Counted from the stretch's first letter, positions 46,543 through 59,272 are shown. The stretch: DNA of 64,000 bases from Torymus aiolomorphi (GCA_036365515.1 CM070877.1:117587321-117651320), one strand, 5' to 3'. Translations and numbers: made by a program. Notes: generated from the letters alone by a model not told the origin.

Positions 46543-49418
46543 GTTTTAGAGGTTAATAACACTTCACTAATCTGCTTAGTGTTTTTTTATTATTATGTTG
46601 TTTTGTATTACTATACTATTCTGCATGTACTATATATTGTACTACTTCCGTGCTTAAGAGAATGCTATCGGAGAGTACTCTGTAATAAATGATATTATAA
46701 ACAAACAAACCAAACTGATTTCTTTTTTCTTTTTTGTCCAACTTACGAATTTTTTATATTTTTTAAAAATAATGAATCGTGCCGGAATATCACAGCCCCG
46801 AGTCCGAGCCATTACAGATGTCTACTCCATATTTTTTGTTATTCTAATTCAATTTTTATTTTTTTTTTTCAGTAATTTTAATTGCAATTTATTCAAAATA
46901 AGTTAGAGAACAGTTAATGACAAAGTATTTGAGATTTGTATGTGATTATATTTTTACTTTTATTTCATAACGACGTAGTTGTGCTTAATACTTGTGCAAT
47001 TTTTACAAAAGATTTATCATTACTTTTACTGTGTATTTGACGCTACATATGTATGCAAACTCATATGAATAACGAACCCATCTCTTTTACATCTTAACAC
47101 GTCGAAACACGCCCACTAGCTTTTTTCGAATTTCTAATACCATCAACACACTTTCTAACTTACCGAACGAAATATCTATTCCTCACGTTTCATTCCGGAA
47201 CGTCAAAGTTGTAGAATAAATTAAACTATATTTCTGTAATGAAATTTAAAATGTATAACGTAGTTTTTGTCCAACCGATGATTATCGTGTATTTGCATAC
47301 AGTAATTTACATGTCAAGATAAGCGAGCTTCTGAAACTGTCAACTTAATTCATTTGACGGGGCCTACGAGTTATCTCGGAAAATTTGGTCCCCCTTGCGC
47401 TTTTCATACGCAGGAACCTGCTGCTGGCTCGATCGCATTAGCATGTATATCCACGAGAAAAGGGAATCGAAAAGAGCGAGCGCAAGAACGGCAGAAATAT
47501 ATTGACGTATATGTACTTATATAGGTTCACCGAGATCCCACAGGCCCGCAGATATAATTGAATGAAGATGACAATTTGATTATCGCTTGCGAAAATTGAC
47601 CGTCTGCTCGACGGCATAGTAATATGCGGTGCACAAGGAGGGAGTGCGGGAGAGGAACTCGAAAAGAGACATGCGTGCCGCGGAACATTGGAGTCTCTCT
47701 CTTCCAGCCGCCCATCACTCCACCCACGGACCTTCTCACCTGCGCTCCTTTTTTATCTCTCCGCGTTTCCTTATCCGTCTGTCGTTCCGTCCTTTTCTCC
47801 CTCGGTGCGCGCATCGCGAAGAAATGTAGTGTCTGGGCGCCGCCTTCGCTCGGGCGCAGACACAAATGTATATATCTATATATGCAGAACGCGATGAATC
47901 GGCGGCTGTGGCGTCGGCCCCGCATGAGAAGGGGGAGGAGTCCGCCGGCGCTCGCGCTCTCACTCTTCTGCTACAACTACTCTCCTCTCCTTCTGGCCCT
48001 ACGACATCGAAATGTAAAGTGTATCGTAGCCGGAGGTGCGTCAGGTGGTCCCGATCTCGCTTTCCCACGGACTTTTGCCTCTATTATATCATTCGATCAC
48101 AATGCAACACATCCACCGCACTCGCATGAGAGCGAGCGAGAGAGAGAGAGAGGGACGTTCTCGCTCCTTTTCTCCTTTCGCCCTCCGCTGCCGCTACCGC
48201 CGCCGACGCCGCCGGAGAGATAGAGTGAGAGAGAGGAAGAGAGAAAGAAGACCAAGAGGAAGAGCTGCACCTGCGGCTGCAGCTTGCAATCTTCTCTTTT
48301 GCCTTTTCTATCTACTTCGTCGAAGCTGTTGTTGTTCCCTCCTCTCTCCCTTCGCCTTCTCTCCCCGCGTCCGTCCGTCTATTTTGTTTGCTGTTGCGCT
48401 GCCTGCTTTGAGCGGAGAAAACTTTTCTTCAACTGGCATATCATAAATTAAAACATCAAAAATGCTCCTTTCGTGGATTCTGTAAACAATTAAATTGCTG
48501 ATATCAAATTATAGCTAATATTATCTGCGGGCAGGAATTTAGTTGGTTTCGACACGACAAATAGACGAGGTGTCGCCAACTTGACAAACGACACGTAAAC
48601 CTTCGCTTGTCAATACATCACACGTTGCGTAAGAGGGAGGAATTAAAAAGACTCGTTTGGGCAAATTTTGTGAGCTCACGAATAGGGAGCTGCCGGGGGG
48701 AGAGAGTACTTTAGGACTTGAGCAACCGCGAAAGTCGATTCGCAGCTCGTCGAAGGATGTCCGGACACGCGAGGTGCGGCTGCGGTAGCGCGCGTGTATA
48801 TTCGCGCGGGCATTGAAGCCAGGTGTCGATGAGCGATGCATATCTGCACCGCCGCCTTAATCAGCGATTCTCGATACGAGACAACAACCCCTTTCTTTCT
48901 TCCTCCGTGCAGGCGGCACAGCGGCTCCCTGGCTTCCTTCATCTTTTCTTGTGCGCCTCGAGATTTTTGGCCCGAGCATGCGATTTTTCAAACGACCTAC
49001 TTGGTGAGAAAGTATGAGTATAGAGGTGAGATACATGTGTGAGAGCGGCGCTTCCACGTCAGAGTGCGTGTGCAGGGAAGCGTGATTGCGTGATCGCGTG
49101 GCCCTTCGAGATGCATGTACCGTTTTTCTTAATTATGCTAAACTATTCTCAGCTGTATATCTTTGCAAGAAGGTTTCTCTGGCTTTTTTAACAAAGAATG
49201 CGTATATTGTTAAAATGCACCGTATAAAACTTTAATGTGTACTTAGAAAAGTGAGCCCATGAGTCACATATAGTCGACATAAATTTTCTTGAATATAGCA
49301 CTGTTATAAATATATAATAAAGTGGTAAAAGATAGTGTAAGATTAAAAGATAATCCCAAGAGTTAGCTTGTTTTCGTATCATCCTAGTAAAGTAACAAGC
49401 CAGTCGAGGATGACCGGT

Positions 49419-49450
<32 letters not shown>

Positions 49451-51362
49451 CCTCTAGTCGCTCGGCTAGCACAGTGCATTATCGATTCTCCGACGATAAC
49501 GGTGCGCGCGCCACACCGCGCCGTACTCGGGCCTTGCCCCGGTGTCTCTTACGGAGACGTACAGCAGTAGGAGGACAAATAAATAAATCCGCTGCAGCTC
49601 CCTCAGGCTGCTATGGCTCTCTCTTTCTCGTAATAATTTACCAACTTCTTCTGGCATCAACATTAATAATCCGATTTATTGGCCAATATTGGCGTCTCCT
49701 ATCCGACAGTGTGTTCATGGACAACTCAGTAATACACAACGCGTGTTTATTTTAAAAATGATTAACAATCCCTATTTTAACCAATTTGATTTACAATAGA
49801 GACTATAACTAGACTTAACTATTTAAAGATAAGCAGATTTTTTATTAGAAATGAAGAAAAAGTATAAAAAGTATATTTATTACTTGATTTGAAATATTTA
49901 TCTTGAAATACGATAAGCATGAAAATATAGAGGTTTCAGATAACAAATTAAATTTAAAATTCGTACTGTTGCTATGCATTACATAGCTTTATTCCTATCC
50001 CTTAAAAAATATCGTAATATGTTATTTTCGAATGAACGACAAAATGAAGGTAAGCAAATGAGTTTTGAAAAATGTTAGAAGTTATAATAGGCGTATTTTG
50101 AGAGTCAAAGCAAGATTATAAATCCAAGCGATCAAGACAGTTTTCCAATAACATTTTTATCCAGCTCTCGGTAATTTCGATCGTTCCTTGTCTGGCTAGA
50201 TTGCACATCTTCGAGCAGAGAAATTATGCAGACAGGAGTGGCGCGCGGGGTAAATTTGCATTATTCAAATTACAAAGGAATATACAAAGTGTCCAAAAGG
50301 ATGGCAAACGCGCTGGCTTGCGCGCGCACCTACCTCGTATCAGAAGGTGGAGCGCAGCTGTCATTAGGTCGTGGCGCGAGCTAAATTACGCGGTAGGCGC
50401 GCTACATGTAAATTGCCATTTAACGCCGGACGACGTGTGTACGCGCTATCCTCGGACATACGAGACAGGTACGCGCCGATGGCGCGCGGGGCTGGTTTAC
50501 ATAATTCGAAATTGCCCCGAAAACGACTGTTGCTTATTATTATTTAAATCCCCGGCATCTGACCCAATTCTCTTATGGGTTCCGCGAGCAGAAATACGCG
50601 ACGTGTTTGTACGCGTGAAAGAACGAAATAAGACGAAAGCGAGGCAAGGGTTGAAAGGTGTGCGTGTGAGTGCAAAATTTGAGGGAACCCATTACTTAAG
50701 TACAAACGCCCAAGTCTGTAGCGAGAGCGCTGTTTTTTTCAAAAGAATAGCATACAAATACAGCTTCTCTTGCCTGAAACGCGTTTGGCAATAAAAACAT
50801 GTTTTTCGGGTTGTATTCCAGAATAATAAACTGAAACGGTACTTCCATACAACCAAGGTGATCTAGTCACGAGAGGTGTTGAGCTTCTTTCACTTTTACT
50901 CAGGCACTTTTTATCTCTGTCTTTTGGCTAATTTTATAGCAATTTCGGCATTGATTAGCGGTGTAAGAACTGTATATCTTGATAGCCTATAATTATAGGG
51001 ATATCATGGAGATAAACACTGAAATTCTTAAAGCAAATATTCCGTGGCTAATGTATGTTTTGTCAATTGTATTGATTTTTTCATTATTTTGAATCATTTG
51101 TTTTGCGATTAATTAAAGTTCATATGTCGAAATTATTCATTGCGCTGTATGAATGATTGGGAGATAGCAGCGCGAGTTGGTAAAATCAATAACCATGATG
51201 GTTATTTGTATACATGTGTAGATTAGTTATTTGTATACACGCTATCATTAGTCGTTTATTGTTTATCCCTTCTGTAAATAATATGATCAAAACTCAAGAT
51301 ATTTATTTTTTATTCCTGTTTTACAGTATATAAGCAAAGTGCTAGGACAATTTAACAATCAT
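46543..51362. other. Unique sequence, CpG-rich centre, no confirmed gene
   Basis: AT-rich to 47340, CpG- and GA/CT-rich at about 47340-49130, mixed to 50800, then AT-rich. A (TC)n tract lies at 49419-49446. Frames at 47624-48223 (+) and 48036-48446 (+) are low complexity. The frame at 50201-50794 (+, 197 residues) is of normal complexity but unrecognised and is treated under findings. Confidence 0.5.
49419..49446. repeat. (TC)n microsatellite
   Basis: About 14 TC units followed by CCCTCCCTC. Confidence 0.95.
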
Positions 51363-52567
51363 ACCCTGATAGAAATGAAAAAGTTTTTTTACCCAAGCTT
51401 GTTTTACTAGAAATAGTAAAAAAATTAATCAATTTTTTGACTATTGGTGAAAGGATTATTCTGGTCATATATCTGTGGCTTCCCGAAATAACAACCTAAC
51501 CCACTTGTACGTGTTTTCGAGAAATCGACGTTTTAAAATTTCTGTCATTACACTTCATATGTAAGATTGAAATGCGCGAAATGAGTCATAACAATGTAAA
51601 CATTTACAAAGGTATCGAATATCTTTCGAACCTCACTATCAGCTGCTAGAATACATTTTTATTCTTTGTATAAACAAACAAAATAATGCAGTTAAGTCGT
51701 TATTCCGGTAACTGTGCAGTTAAGTGGTTTAGGGAAATTGTTCAAATAAGATAAATAACATAGTTATTTCTACACTTAAAACATAGAATACGAATTCTTT
51801 TTTAAATATTCATTCGCACGCATGGGCCTCCCAACGGAATATGCATGAAGTCAACGGATTTTGGTAAACTGAATACCGAACGTTACTCGGTTACTGTTTA
51901 TGCACACTCGCCCCATCGCCCGGCAATCAAAGCTGTTGTGTTATCTTCTATTATCTATTACCTTTGATCTTTGTTGCTATAAAAATAGGTATGTCATAAT
52001 CTGTTTATTGCGTAGTATTAACTTCAAAACGGTGCTTTTAATTAAATATAAATATTCAGTTAAGTGGTTTTTCCGGGCACAGGTGCAGTTAAGTGGTTAT
52101 GCACTTACGAGTAGCTGATGTTTGCTCTTTGAACGCGTTTCAGATTTCCGGACCAAGTCTATATGAAAAAGGGTAGTTAGAAGATATAAATTCCGGTGCT
52201 AACTCAATTTTGACCCCCAAGTGGGTTAGGTCGTTATTCCTGGAAGCCACAGATATATATTCCTATTCCTTAGGGAAAAAACTAGATCTAAAACAACTAG
52301 TTATTATCGCAAGAGCGAGAAAGCTATAAACGAATTAACTCAAGCATTTTTATTTATACGTCGGCTAAGTATCTTTTTTTCCTATTTCCAATTTATATTA
52401 CTGTGAAATATTGAATACGAACATTTTGAGATTATGTGACTGTAGCGTTTTAACCATTAAATGTGGAATATGACCGAAATAATCGTTTCATTTCTATCAA
52501 AATATTATCTATTTTTCTTAACCATTCACTTTCTGGCCATTTTGATAAATACATTTCTGCCAGTGTA
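51363..52567. mobile_element. Inverted-repeat element of the CCTGGTRGAAA family with an inner element
   Basis: The left end is ACCCTGATAGAAATGAAAAA. The right end, reversed, is CACTGGCAGAAATGTATTTA. TA lies at both outer edges. Near the right end, words such as AACCATTCACTTTCTGGCCA resemble the family's right end at 2650-2716. A separate inverted repeat occupies the middle. Confidence 0.6.
51467..52258. mobile_element. Inner inverted-repeat element, about 790 bp
   Basis: The left arm ATCTGTGGCTTCCCGAAATA continues ACAACCTAACCCACTTG. The right arm is its complement with few mismatches (about 40 bases). Inside, a degenerate direct repeat of about 43 bases (51688-51731 and 52057-52101) is built from CAGTTAAGTGGTT and TTATTCCGG-like words. 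Confidence 0.7.
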
Positions 52568-55118
52568 AATATATGATGAATAAGTTATATATTGAAATAC
52601 CAGGAATGTCTTTTTCTTTTCTTAAAATTTTTTTAATAATGGGAAATTAGCTAAGTTTTACCTAACCACTAATGTGCAATGATAAAAGGTCTCGGGTTAT
52701 TAAATTGAAAACAATTTAGGTAGTTCAGTAAATTTACAAAAAAATGTTTCGTGTGCATGGCGCGTAAAATAATTTGTTCGCCCGCAGCCGCGAGAAGTCC
52801 CTTGAAATAAGGAGGAGAGGGTAGAGGGTAACCGTCATTACGCGATAATAATTTTGCGCGAAATGTAAATAGGCCTCTTAATAATAAGAATAACACGAGC
52901 GTTTATTCACGTCATGCGAGGTAATCTCAGTGCTTTCCCACACTTGGCTTCGCTCAGCACAGTGTGCGCGCCTCCTCGTGCCTTCTCTCTTCTTCTCTTC
53001 TTCCACAACTGTCCGACATTTCGGTTTGAATCTCGCGCCGAGCAAACCTGCAATCTTAGCTCCGCGGGGCAGGCAGTTCAGCCCGCGTTAATTCTAGGGG
53101 GCCCGGAAACTTGAGGAATCGTCCGCATGTGTATACGTGCACACGTACGTTTGATGCCAGGCGCGAGCCAAGATGCCCGGAATGCTGCGGACCGCGCGAG
53201 CACGGCATATTCATAACAGAGATTCCAGGCTAACGGAGAGACAGCTCGCTGATCGAAAGAGATTTATGGAATAAACTCCATTCCGTGAACGAGCGAATAA
53301 ACAAATTCAAGCGAGCGAAAGGCTATTTGCCAAAGAAAGGCATTTCTCGTGGATGATTAAAGAGAGAAGACAAGACTTTCTATTTGCTTATTTCTCGGAT
53401 TCTTATTTATTTCCTCAATTTCCGAATTTTTTATTTTACTTATTATCTCAGTAAATAATATCAAGTTTTATTTCCATAAGATAAACTTTAATTTATAAGA
53501 GCCTTGATTTATTTTTAAATATAAATTTATTTTAATTGATACTTGTTAATATTAAAATAGCAAATTTAAGAAGACTGCAATATAATACATAAACATTAAA
53601 TTATAAACATTAAGGTGCTTGGCTTGAAGTCTTTTTCAATAATTAAACTTCAAAACTTAAGATATAGGTACATTACTTCAAGGAAGGTCAAAATAAAAAA
53701 TACTATATGAACCATCACTCTGGAAGTCGCTATTTATTTAAAAAAAAATGTTGTGATATCATTGAAGCGCAGTAACCGTAACCTGGTATTATTACATTTA
53801 TACTTGCTATAAATATTTCAATGTTTTCTCATTGCACTTGTTATTCGGATTGGCCAAGAAGGTTTCGTTTTTTCGAGGGCACATTATTTAGTTCGTAATG
53901 GACCCAGTTAATGGTGATAATATATAGGCTCAAGGAATGAGCTCTTGGAGCCAATTAGTCTTGTCACTGCTGCAGAAATAGTATGAAGCTCCTCTCGCAT
54001 TCTTCATTCTTCCTTTTTTTACTTACCCGTATGTTGGACTTTGCTCTCATTCTAACTTCTCGTCCTCTCTTCGCCTTAAACTTACTTCTCTTTGTAAACG
54101 AAGTGGCTTCAACCATCTCCTCTTTCAAAGTGTTTAATGTTTTTTTCCATAACAAATAATTTCATTTAAAGCTAAGCAGAATGATGTAATATAATTCAAT
54201 TTCAAATCCGTTAAAGTATTAAAATTCCTTATCAATCCTTTTGTAAAAATGAAATTAAGCATTCAAATATAAATAGCATACAGATAGTGTTGTAGTAATT
54301 TGAAATTGACAAAATAGATTTTTCTTTAGTTTATTGAAAATTATTAGCAAGTAATGAGTTTAAAAGTAATTTTTACATTAAACTGTAAAAAAATGTTTGA
54401 TTTTGACCTGGAAGAGATTTTGAGCTTGATAACGGATCTAATGGGCCTGATCGGCTCACTTGAGTCTTATAAGCTAACATTTAATTTATTTAAACTGAAA
54501 TACAGGTTACCTCGGTTCTTGATCAATAAAAATAAGAAAATACCATACGTTTGTCTAGGTCCCGTCGAGGGCTTGATAAAGCCCAAGACAATTTTTGGGA
54601 TTATTATTAATTTCATGACAGACATAAGCCAACAACACATTACGTTATAAAATAGGGTTCAATTTTAGCCTAGAGGAAATACACCAAGGCCTGCTGTTAG
54701 TTAAAGTCGTTCTCGAAATACATTATTAGTCCAAAAATGATATTGGGCCCAAAAGAGAGTGTTGACAAAAAAAAGTTGGGTACATATTAGGACGTTTTTT
54801 GAACCGTAGAATTCAAATCTCCAATAAAAAATAGGGGTTTCTATTAAAAAAAAAAAAATAGACTTTAGCCTCATGGGGCCTCACTGAGGCCCTGGGCCCA
54901 AAATTGGGTCACTTCTTCAGATAGTACCCTTATGATTTCCTAAAAGATTGGTCTCTTGAGTTACTTTCTTAACCTTTTAGCTGCGGGGCTGGTCCATATA
55001 TGGACCAACAGTCAGGTCAGCGACTCTATCTGAAATATCCAGTGATATTATGTATACATTTTACATATTCTGAGAGGTCAATTTGTACTGAAATTTCCCC
55101 GTAGCCTAAAGGTTAAGG
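52568..55118. other. Unique sequence, no gene
   Basis: CpG-rich at about 52740-53350, AT-rich elsewhere. A perfect 18-bp palindrome TGGTCCATATATGGACCA lies at 54990-55007. Frame 54354-54650 (+, 98 residues) is AT-rich and unrecognised. Confidence 0.5.
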
Positions 55119-55314
55119 TAGCTCATGCGGGCTAGTAGATTTAAAGCTATGAAATTTTTTACAAAGATTCATTTACACATTCCATCTTAAAACTCATATG
55201 ACAGAAAAAAGGGTTCTTAACACTACGGAAAGATTTTTGTTACAAAATTTCCAATATTGCAAAAGTAGCTTTTGTCAACTTAAAAAAAAAGTTCAATAAG
55301 TATTTATAATCTTT

Positions 55315-55515
55315 ATAATATGATGGCGAGCGGACTGTGCTACCGCAATTATCTATCTGACAAACTCTTATTTATCCTGAAGAGGGACATACTGAATAAA
55401 ATGTCCGAAACGTCGAACTAATACAAAAATTGGTGTTTTTTATTGATACAACCCAAAAAAAAATACCAATAAATAAGTGGTAGAAAAACTGGCCATTAGT
55501 TTCAAACATGTCAAA
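55315..55515 (+). mobile_element. 201-bp retroelement-like insertion with 13-bp target duplication
   Basis: The insert is flanked by ATTTATAATCTTT at 55302-55314 and again at 55516-55528. The opposite arm of the surrounding foldback (about 55795-55815, reversed) has this word once and runs straight on, so it is a natural empty site. The length of the duplication suits target-primed reverse transcription. The insert holds a hammerhead-like core. Confidence 0.75.
55377..55414 (+). ncRNA. Hammerhead-ribozyme-like core
   Basis: CTGAAGA (55377-55383) fits the core CUGANGA. GGACAT and ATGTCC (55385-55390 and 55401-55406) form a six-pair stem II. GAAA follows at once (55407-55410), then CGTC, giving an almost absent stem III before the cleavage-site UC. 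Short stem III hammerheads of this kind are known in Penelope-like retroelements. Stem I pairing around it is weak in this copy, so activity is doubtful. Confidence 0.5.
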
Positions 55516-55891
55516 ATTTATAATCTTTTTTGTTTTTCATTCAATTTTAATTTGCAAGGTCTCATTTTCTTCCTTGTTCAATTTCAGGGGGAGATACTCA
55601 TATCAAAATTGGAAAATTTTCAAAACCTGCAAAGTTATATGCAATTGTTTGTAGATTTGTCACTGAATTTTATAAACAATTGCATATAACTTAGCAAGTT
55701 TTGAAAAGTTTCCAATTTTGATATGGGTACCTCCCCCTGAAATTGAACAAGGAAGAAAATGAGACCTCGCAAATTAAAATTGAATGAAAAACAAAAAAGA
55801 TTATAAATAGTTATAGAATTTTTTTTTTAGTGGACAAAATCTACTTTTGCAATATTGGAAATTTTGTAATAAAATTTTTTTCCGTAATGTT

Positions 55892-56585
55892 AAGGTGGTT
55901 CTATGGGCAGATATAGTACTTAATTATAAAATATTCTACAATGAATTGTTCTCATACTGCAAAGTGAGAACCCATATAGTATCATAGACCGGTACTTTAA
56001 GTTACGGAACAAAATTATTTTTAACGAAATTTCAGTACTAACAAAGTAGATATCGTCAATGTAAAAAAATAATACAACAAATCGCTTTAATCTTTTTCAT
56101 TTTTGCTTCAATTTTAATGTTTAACGGCTCATTTTCATCTTTGTTGAATTTCATTACGAGATGTCGTGGATCAAATTAAAAAATTTTTAAAACCTTAAAA
56201 GTTACAGGCAATAGTTTATCAAGTTTTGCTCGAATTAATACCAGAGTCGTACAAAACTTGATAAACAATTGCCTGTAACTCTTCAGGTTTAAAAAATTTA
56301 TTAATTTGATCCACGATACATCGTAATGAAATCCAACAAAGATGAAAATCAGTCTTTAAATATTGAAATTGAAGCAAAAATGAAAAAGATTAAAGCGATT
56401 TGTTGCATTATTTTTTTACATTGACGATATCTACTTTGTTAGTATGAAATTTCGTTAAAAAAATTTTTTCCGTAACTTAAAGTACCGGTCTATGATACTA
56501 TATGGGTTCTCACTTTGCAGTATGAGAACAATTCATTGTAGAATATTTTATAATTAAGTACTATATCTGCCCATAGAACCACCTT
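55892..56585. mobile_element. 694-bp foldback inserted into another foldback
   Basis: The arms are about 340 bases each, starting GGTGGTTCTATGGGCAGATA and ending with the complement. Shared words include CTTAATTATAAAATATTCTA, AAGTACCGGTCTATGATACT and AACTTGATAAACAATTGCCT. It follows TTAA on the left and is followed by TTCA on the right. The intact host arm has one TTAA there, so a TTAA duplication with one later change is possible. Confidence 0.8.
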
Positions 56586-56687
56586 CAGAACCCTTTCTCT
56601 TGTCATATCAGTTTTAAGATCGGAATGTGCAAATGAATCTTTGTAAAAAAGTTTCATAGCTTTGAGTCTACTAGCCCGGATGAGCTA

Positions 56688-57552
56688 CGAAGCCACTTGA
56701 TTTTCGAGATATTTGCCTGGGGCGATAAAAAAGGTTCACCCTATATATAAAAAGTATGTGTATACATTATTTATGTTAAATATAATTGGTATGAAAAAAT
56801 GTGTATTATTTGAAAAGGCTATAGCTTGTGTATTTGTGTAGAAAATCCGGTATTAAATATTTTAATTCTATTTTTCATCCAGTGATGTTTATTCCACAAT
56901 TAAATGTTTACCCTAGGCCACTCTAAAAAATTACAATTTACCTTCTAATATTTAAAAATATTTAACTAATCTTTTATCATCATTCCAGGTAAGCGACCCA
57001 GTAATCATTTGTCTTCACGTTGATGCATCTTTGTAATGTAAGTTGTATTATACGTGTTTTAAACTGTGTTTACAAATAATAATAATAAAGCAGAATAGAA
57101 AGTCAAAGTAAAATTAGAAAAATGTTCGGAGTCTGAAACTGTAGTTGATATAAGTTGGTTGTCGATAGAAGCCGATGTTGTTCCGTGAACCCCCTTAGAC
57201 GTGAAATTCCCGGTAGTGCGTACATGTCTGCATTGGCTCGAGATGCGAGCTCGGCTCAACAGCCTGCACCCTCATCGTCGTCGCAGCGTCGTCGTCGTCT
57301 TCGTCGTCTTCGCTGTCGGCGTGTTCGTATAATGTTTCTAGGCATTTCTTCGTAGAAGCGGCGAGCGTGGGTGTACGCTGCTTGGTATCAATGTTGCGCC
57401 CATCCATCTCTCTCTCACTCTCTCCTCCCCAAGAGCTCGCGCTTACTGTGTAACTAGAAACCCCAGTTTGCGCCGCGGTGCTGGACTCTCCGGAACGTCT
57501 AATTCGTTTCTCGCCCTCTTTCCCTCGCCTTTGTATTTCGCTTTCTCCCCGT

Positions 57553-57607
<55 letters not shown>

Positions 57608-58374
57608 CCCCGCGTCGGTATCGTCCTCCTCGTCTCACCGGTGTCTCTACAACCACCATCAGCGCCACTACCACCTGTCACCGACGTAAAGTAATACCCT
57701 TACCGGGGGGTTCTTTGCATATTGCTTTGCATTTTATAAGCTTTATAAATACACCTATAAGTCTTGCTCTTTCGTGGAAAAATTTAAAGAAACACGTTGC
57801 CTGTTAAAAGGCAAATATCGATATTGATAGACAGATGCAGTCATGCTCCAATATTAAATTATAAGATTATGCAAACAGAAAACTGAAACATAATTTCTAT
57901 TCATTTTGTTGAATCAAGATTTATACATAAGGAAATATTAAAGTTACAAAGACCGATGTAACATTACATTACGTTTTAAAATTAATAAAGTTTCGCATCC
58001 CGATAAATTTTTAATGCAAAAATTAATTAAGAAATATAATAATACCCTTTTATTGTATTTAGATTTTTATATTATAAATTTATTTGATATGGTATTATAA
58101 ATGAAATAGAATTAACGATTATAGTCAATGAATAAGTAACAAAAATGGTTACAATTTTAAGTAAAGAATATTAAAGAGTCTATCGCGGAGAAATAAAGTG
58201 TGCAAAACGCGCGTGAATTTTGTGAGGTATCAAGTACCACCTGAGCATTATTTGTAGTGTCTGTGCGTACTAGCAATACATTTATTGCTTTTATCGTATT
58301 ACGAGGGAGAACTCGCAAATAAATAAATAAAGAACCCCGGTCCTTGTGTGCCTTTCCTCTGATGCCTAAGTAGA
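56688..58374. other. Unique sequence, no confirmed gene
   Basis: AT-rich except for a GC-rich block at about 57150-57720 with a (CT)n tract at 57555-57604. The minus-strand frame in that block is discussed under findings. Confidence 0.5.
57555..57604. repeat. (CT)25 microsatellite
   Basis: About 50 bases of uninterrupted CT. Confidence 0.97.
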
Positions 58375-59020
58375 GTAAATGTGGATATTACCGCGGACGC
58401 TACAATTACCGCGGATCGATGAATTATATTAATTCGTCATTTAATATTTATTCGATCATATAAAATATTAATTAATATAAGAGAAATCGTCTTAAAAAGA
58501 AAACAAAGCACGATTTATATGAATATAATATATTATTGTCTGGCCATACATGGTAATACCGTCATTTGTACAAATACGATTGCTGGTATTACTGCGGCAT
58601 TGGTCCAACATAACCTCAAATAGTGAAATCAAGAAGTCTACCAATATATATGAGAACATTTGCCAATGAAATATGATGTAAAATATACAGATATGTTAAT
58701 TTTTTCGGTTGTAAAATTATAAATAATATAACAAGCTCAAGATAAAATCCCGCAGTAATACCCTCGCAGTCATTGACGCACTCGCAGTAAAACCCCGCGG
58801 TAATTCAATCATACCCGCAGTAATATCAGCCTCGGATCTATTTTTTAGGTTGCATTTATTAATTAACTATATGTTTTTGATCACATGATAAGTTATTTTT
58901 GCATTTCTGGTAAGTTAAAGAAGAGTTAAAAAAAAAAATTCAACTTAAATCATCGAGGCAAAGCTTTTAATTTGTGTACTATAAGACGTGCTCAAAAATC
59001 GCGGTAATACCCACATTTAC
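58375..59020. mobile_element. Inverted-repeat element with many CCGCGGTAAT words
   Basis: The left end is GTAAATGTGGATATTACCGC. The right end, reversed, is GTAAATGTGGGTATTACCGC. Between them the words CCGCGGTAAT, CCGCAGTAATA and their complements recur about ten times in both orientations. No coding capacity. Confidence 0.75.
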
Positions 59021-59272
59021 CATATATGCGGGTCTTTCTTCGAGTCGTCCTTATATTGCTAGATGTAACCCGACCCGCCTCGTCACGATGTGCATTCTAT
59101 ACACACGTAACAATTGTTATAAGTAATTATTATTTCCACTTTTTAGCGTAAAAAATGTTTCATCTTTTTCAGAAAATTCAACAGAGAGACACACAAGTAG
59201 AGACGAACACAAGTGCAAATAAACTGCTCACAAAAAATATTTTATTCCCATCTCCACTATACCCTGGTAGAA

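Larger units (their letters stand above)
55119..56687. mobile_element. Nested foldback element
   Basis: Outer arms of about 98 bases (55119-55216 and 56588-56687; word TAGCTCATGCGGGCTAGTAG) continue inward into a second long inverted repeat (55217-55892). The latter's centre is around GCAACAATTG-like sequence near 55640-55690. The right arm is broken at about 55892 by another foldback (to 56585) and the left arm by a 201-bp insertion (55315-55515). No coding capacity. Confidence 0.8.

Noticed and set aside
47624..48223. 199-residue plus-strand frame
   Set aside because: Made of Arg/Pro/Ser/Leu runs from GA/CT tracts; no domain, and overlapped by several similar frames.
54354..54650. 98-residue plus-strand frame
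   Set aside because: AT-rich Leu/Lys/Ile/Phe composition, as expected by chance; no recognisable motif and no neighbouring exon.
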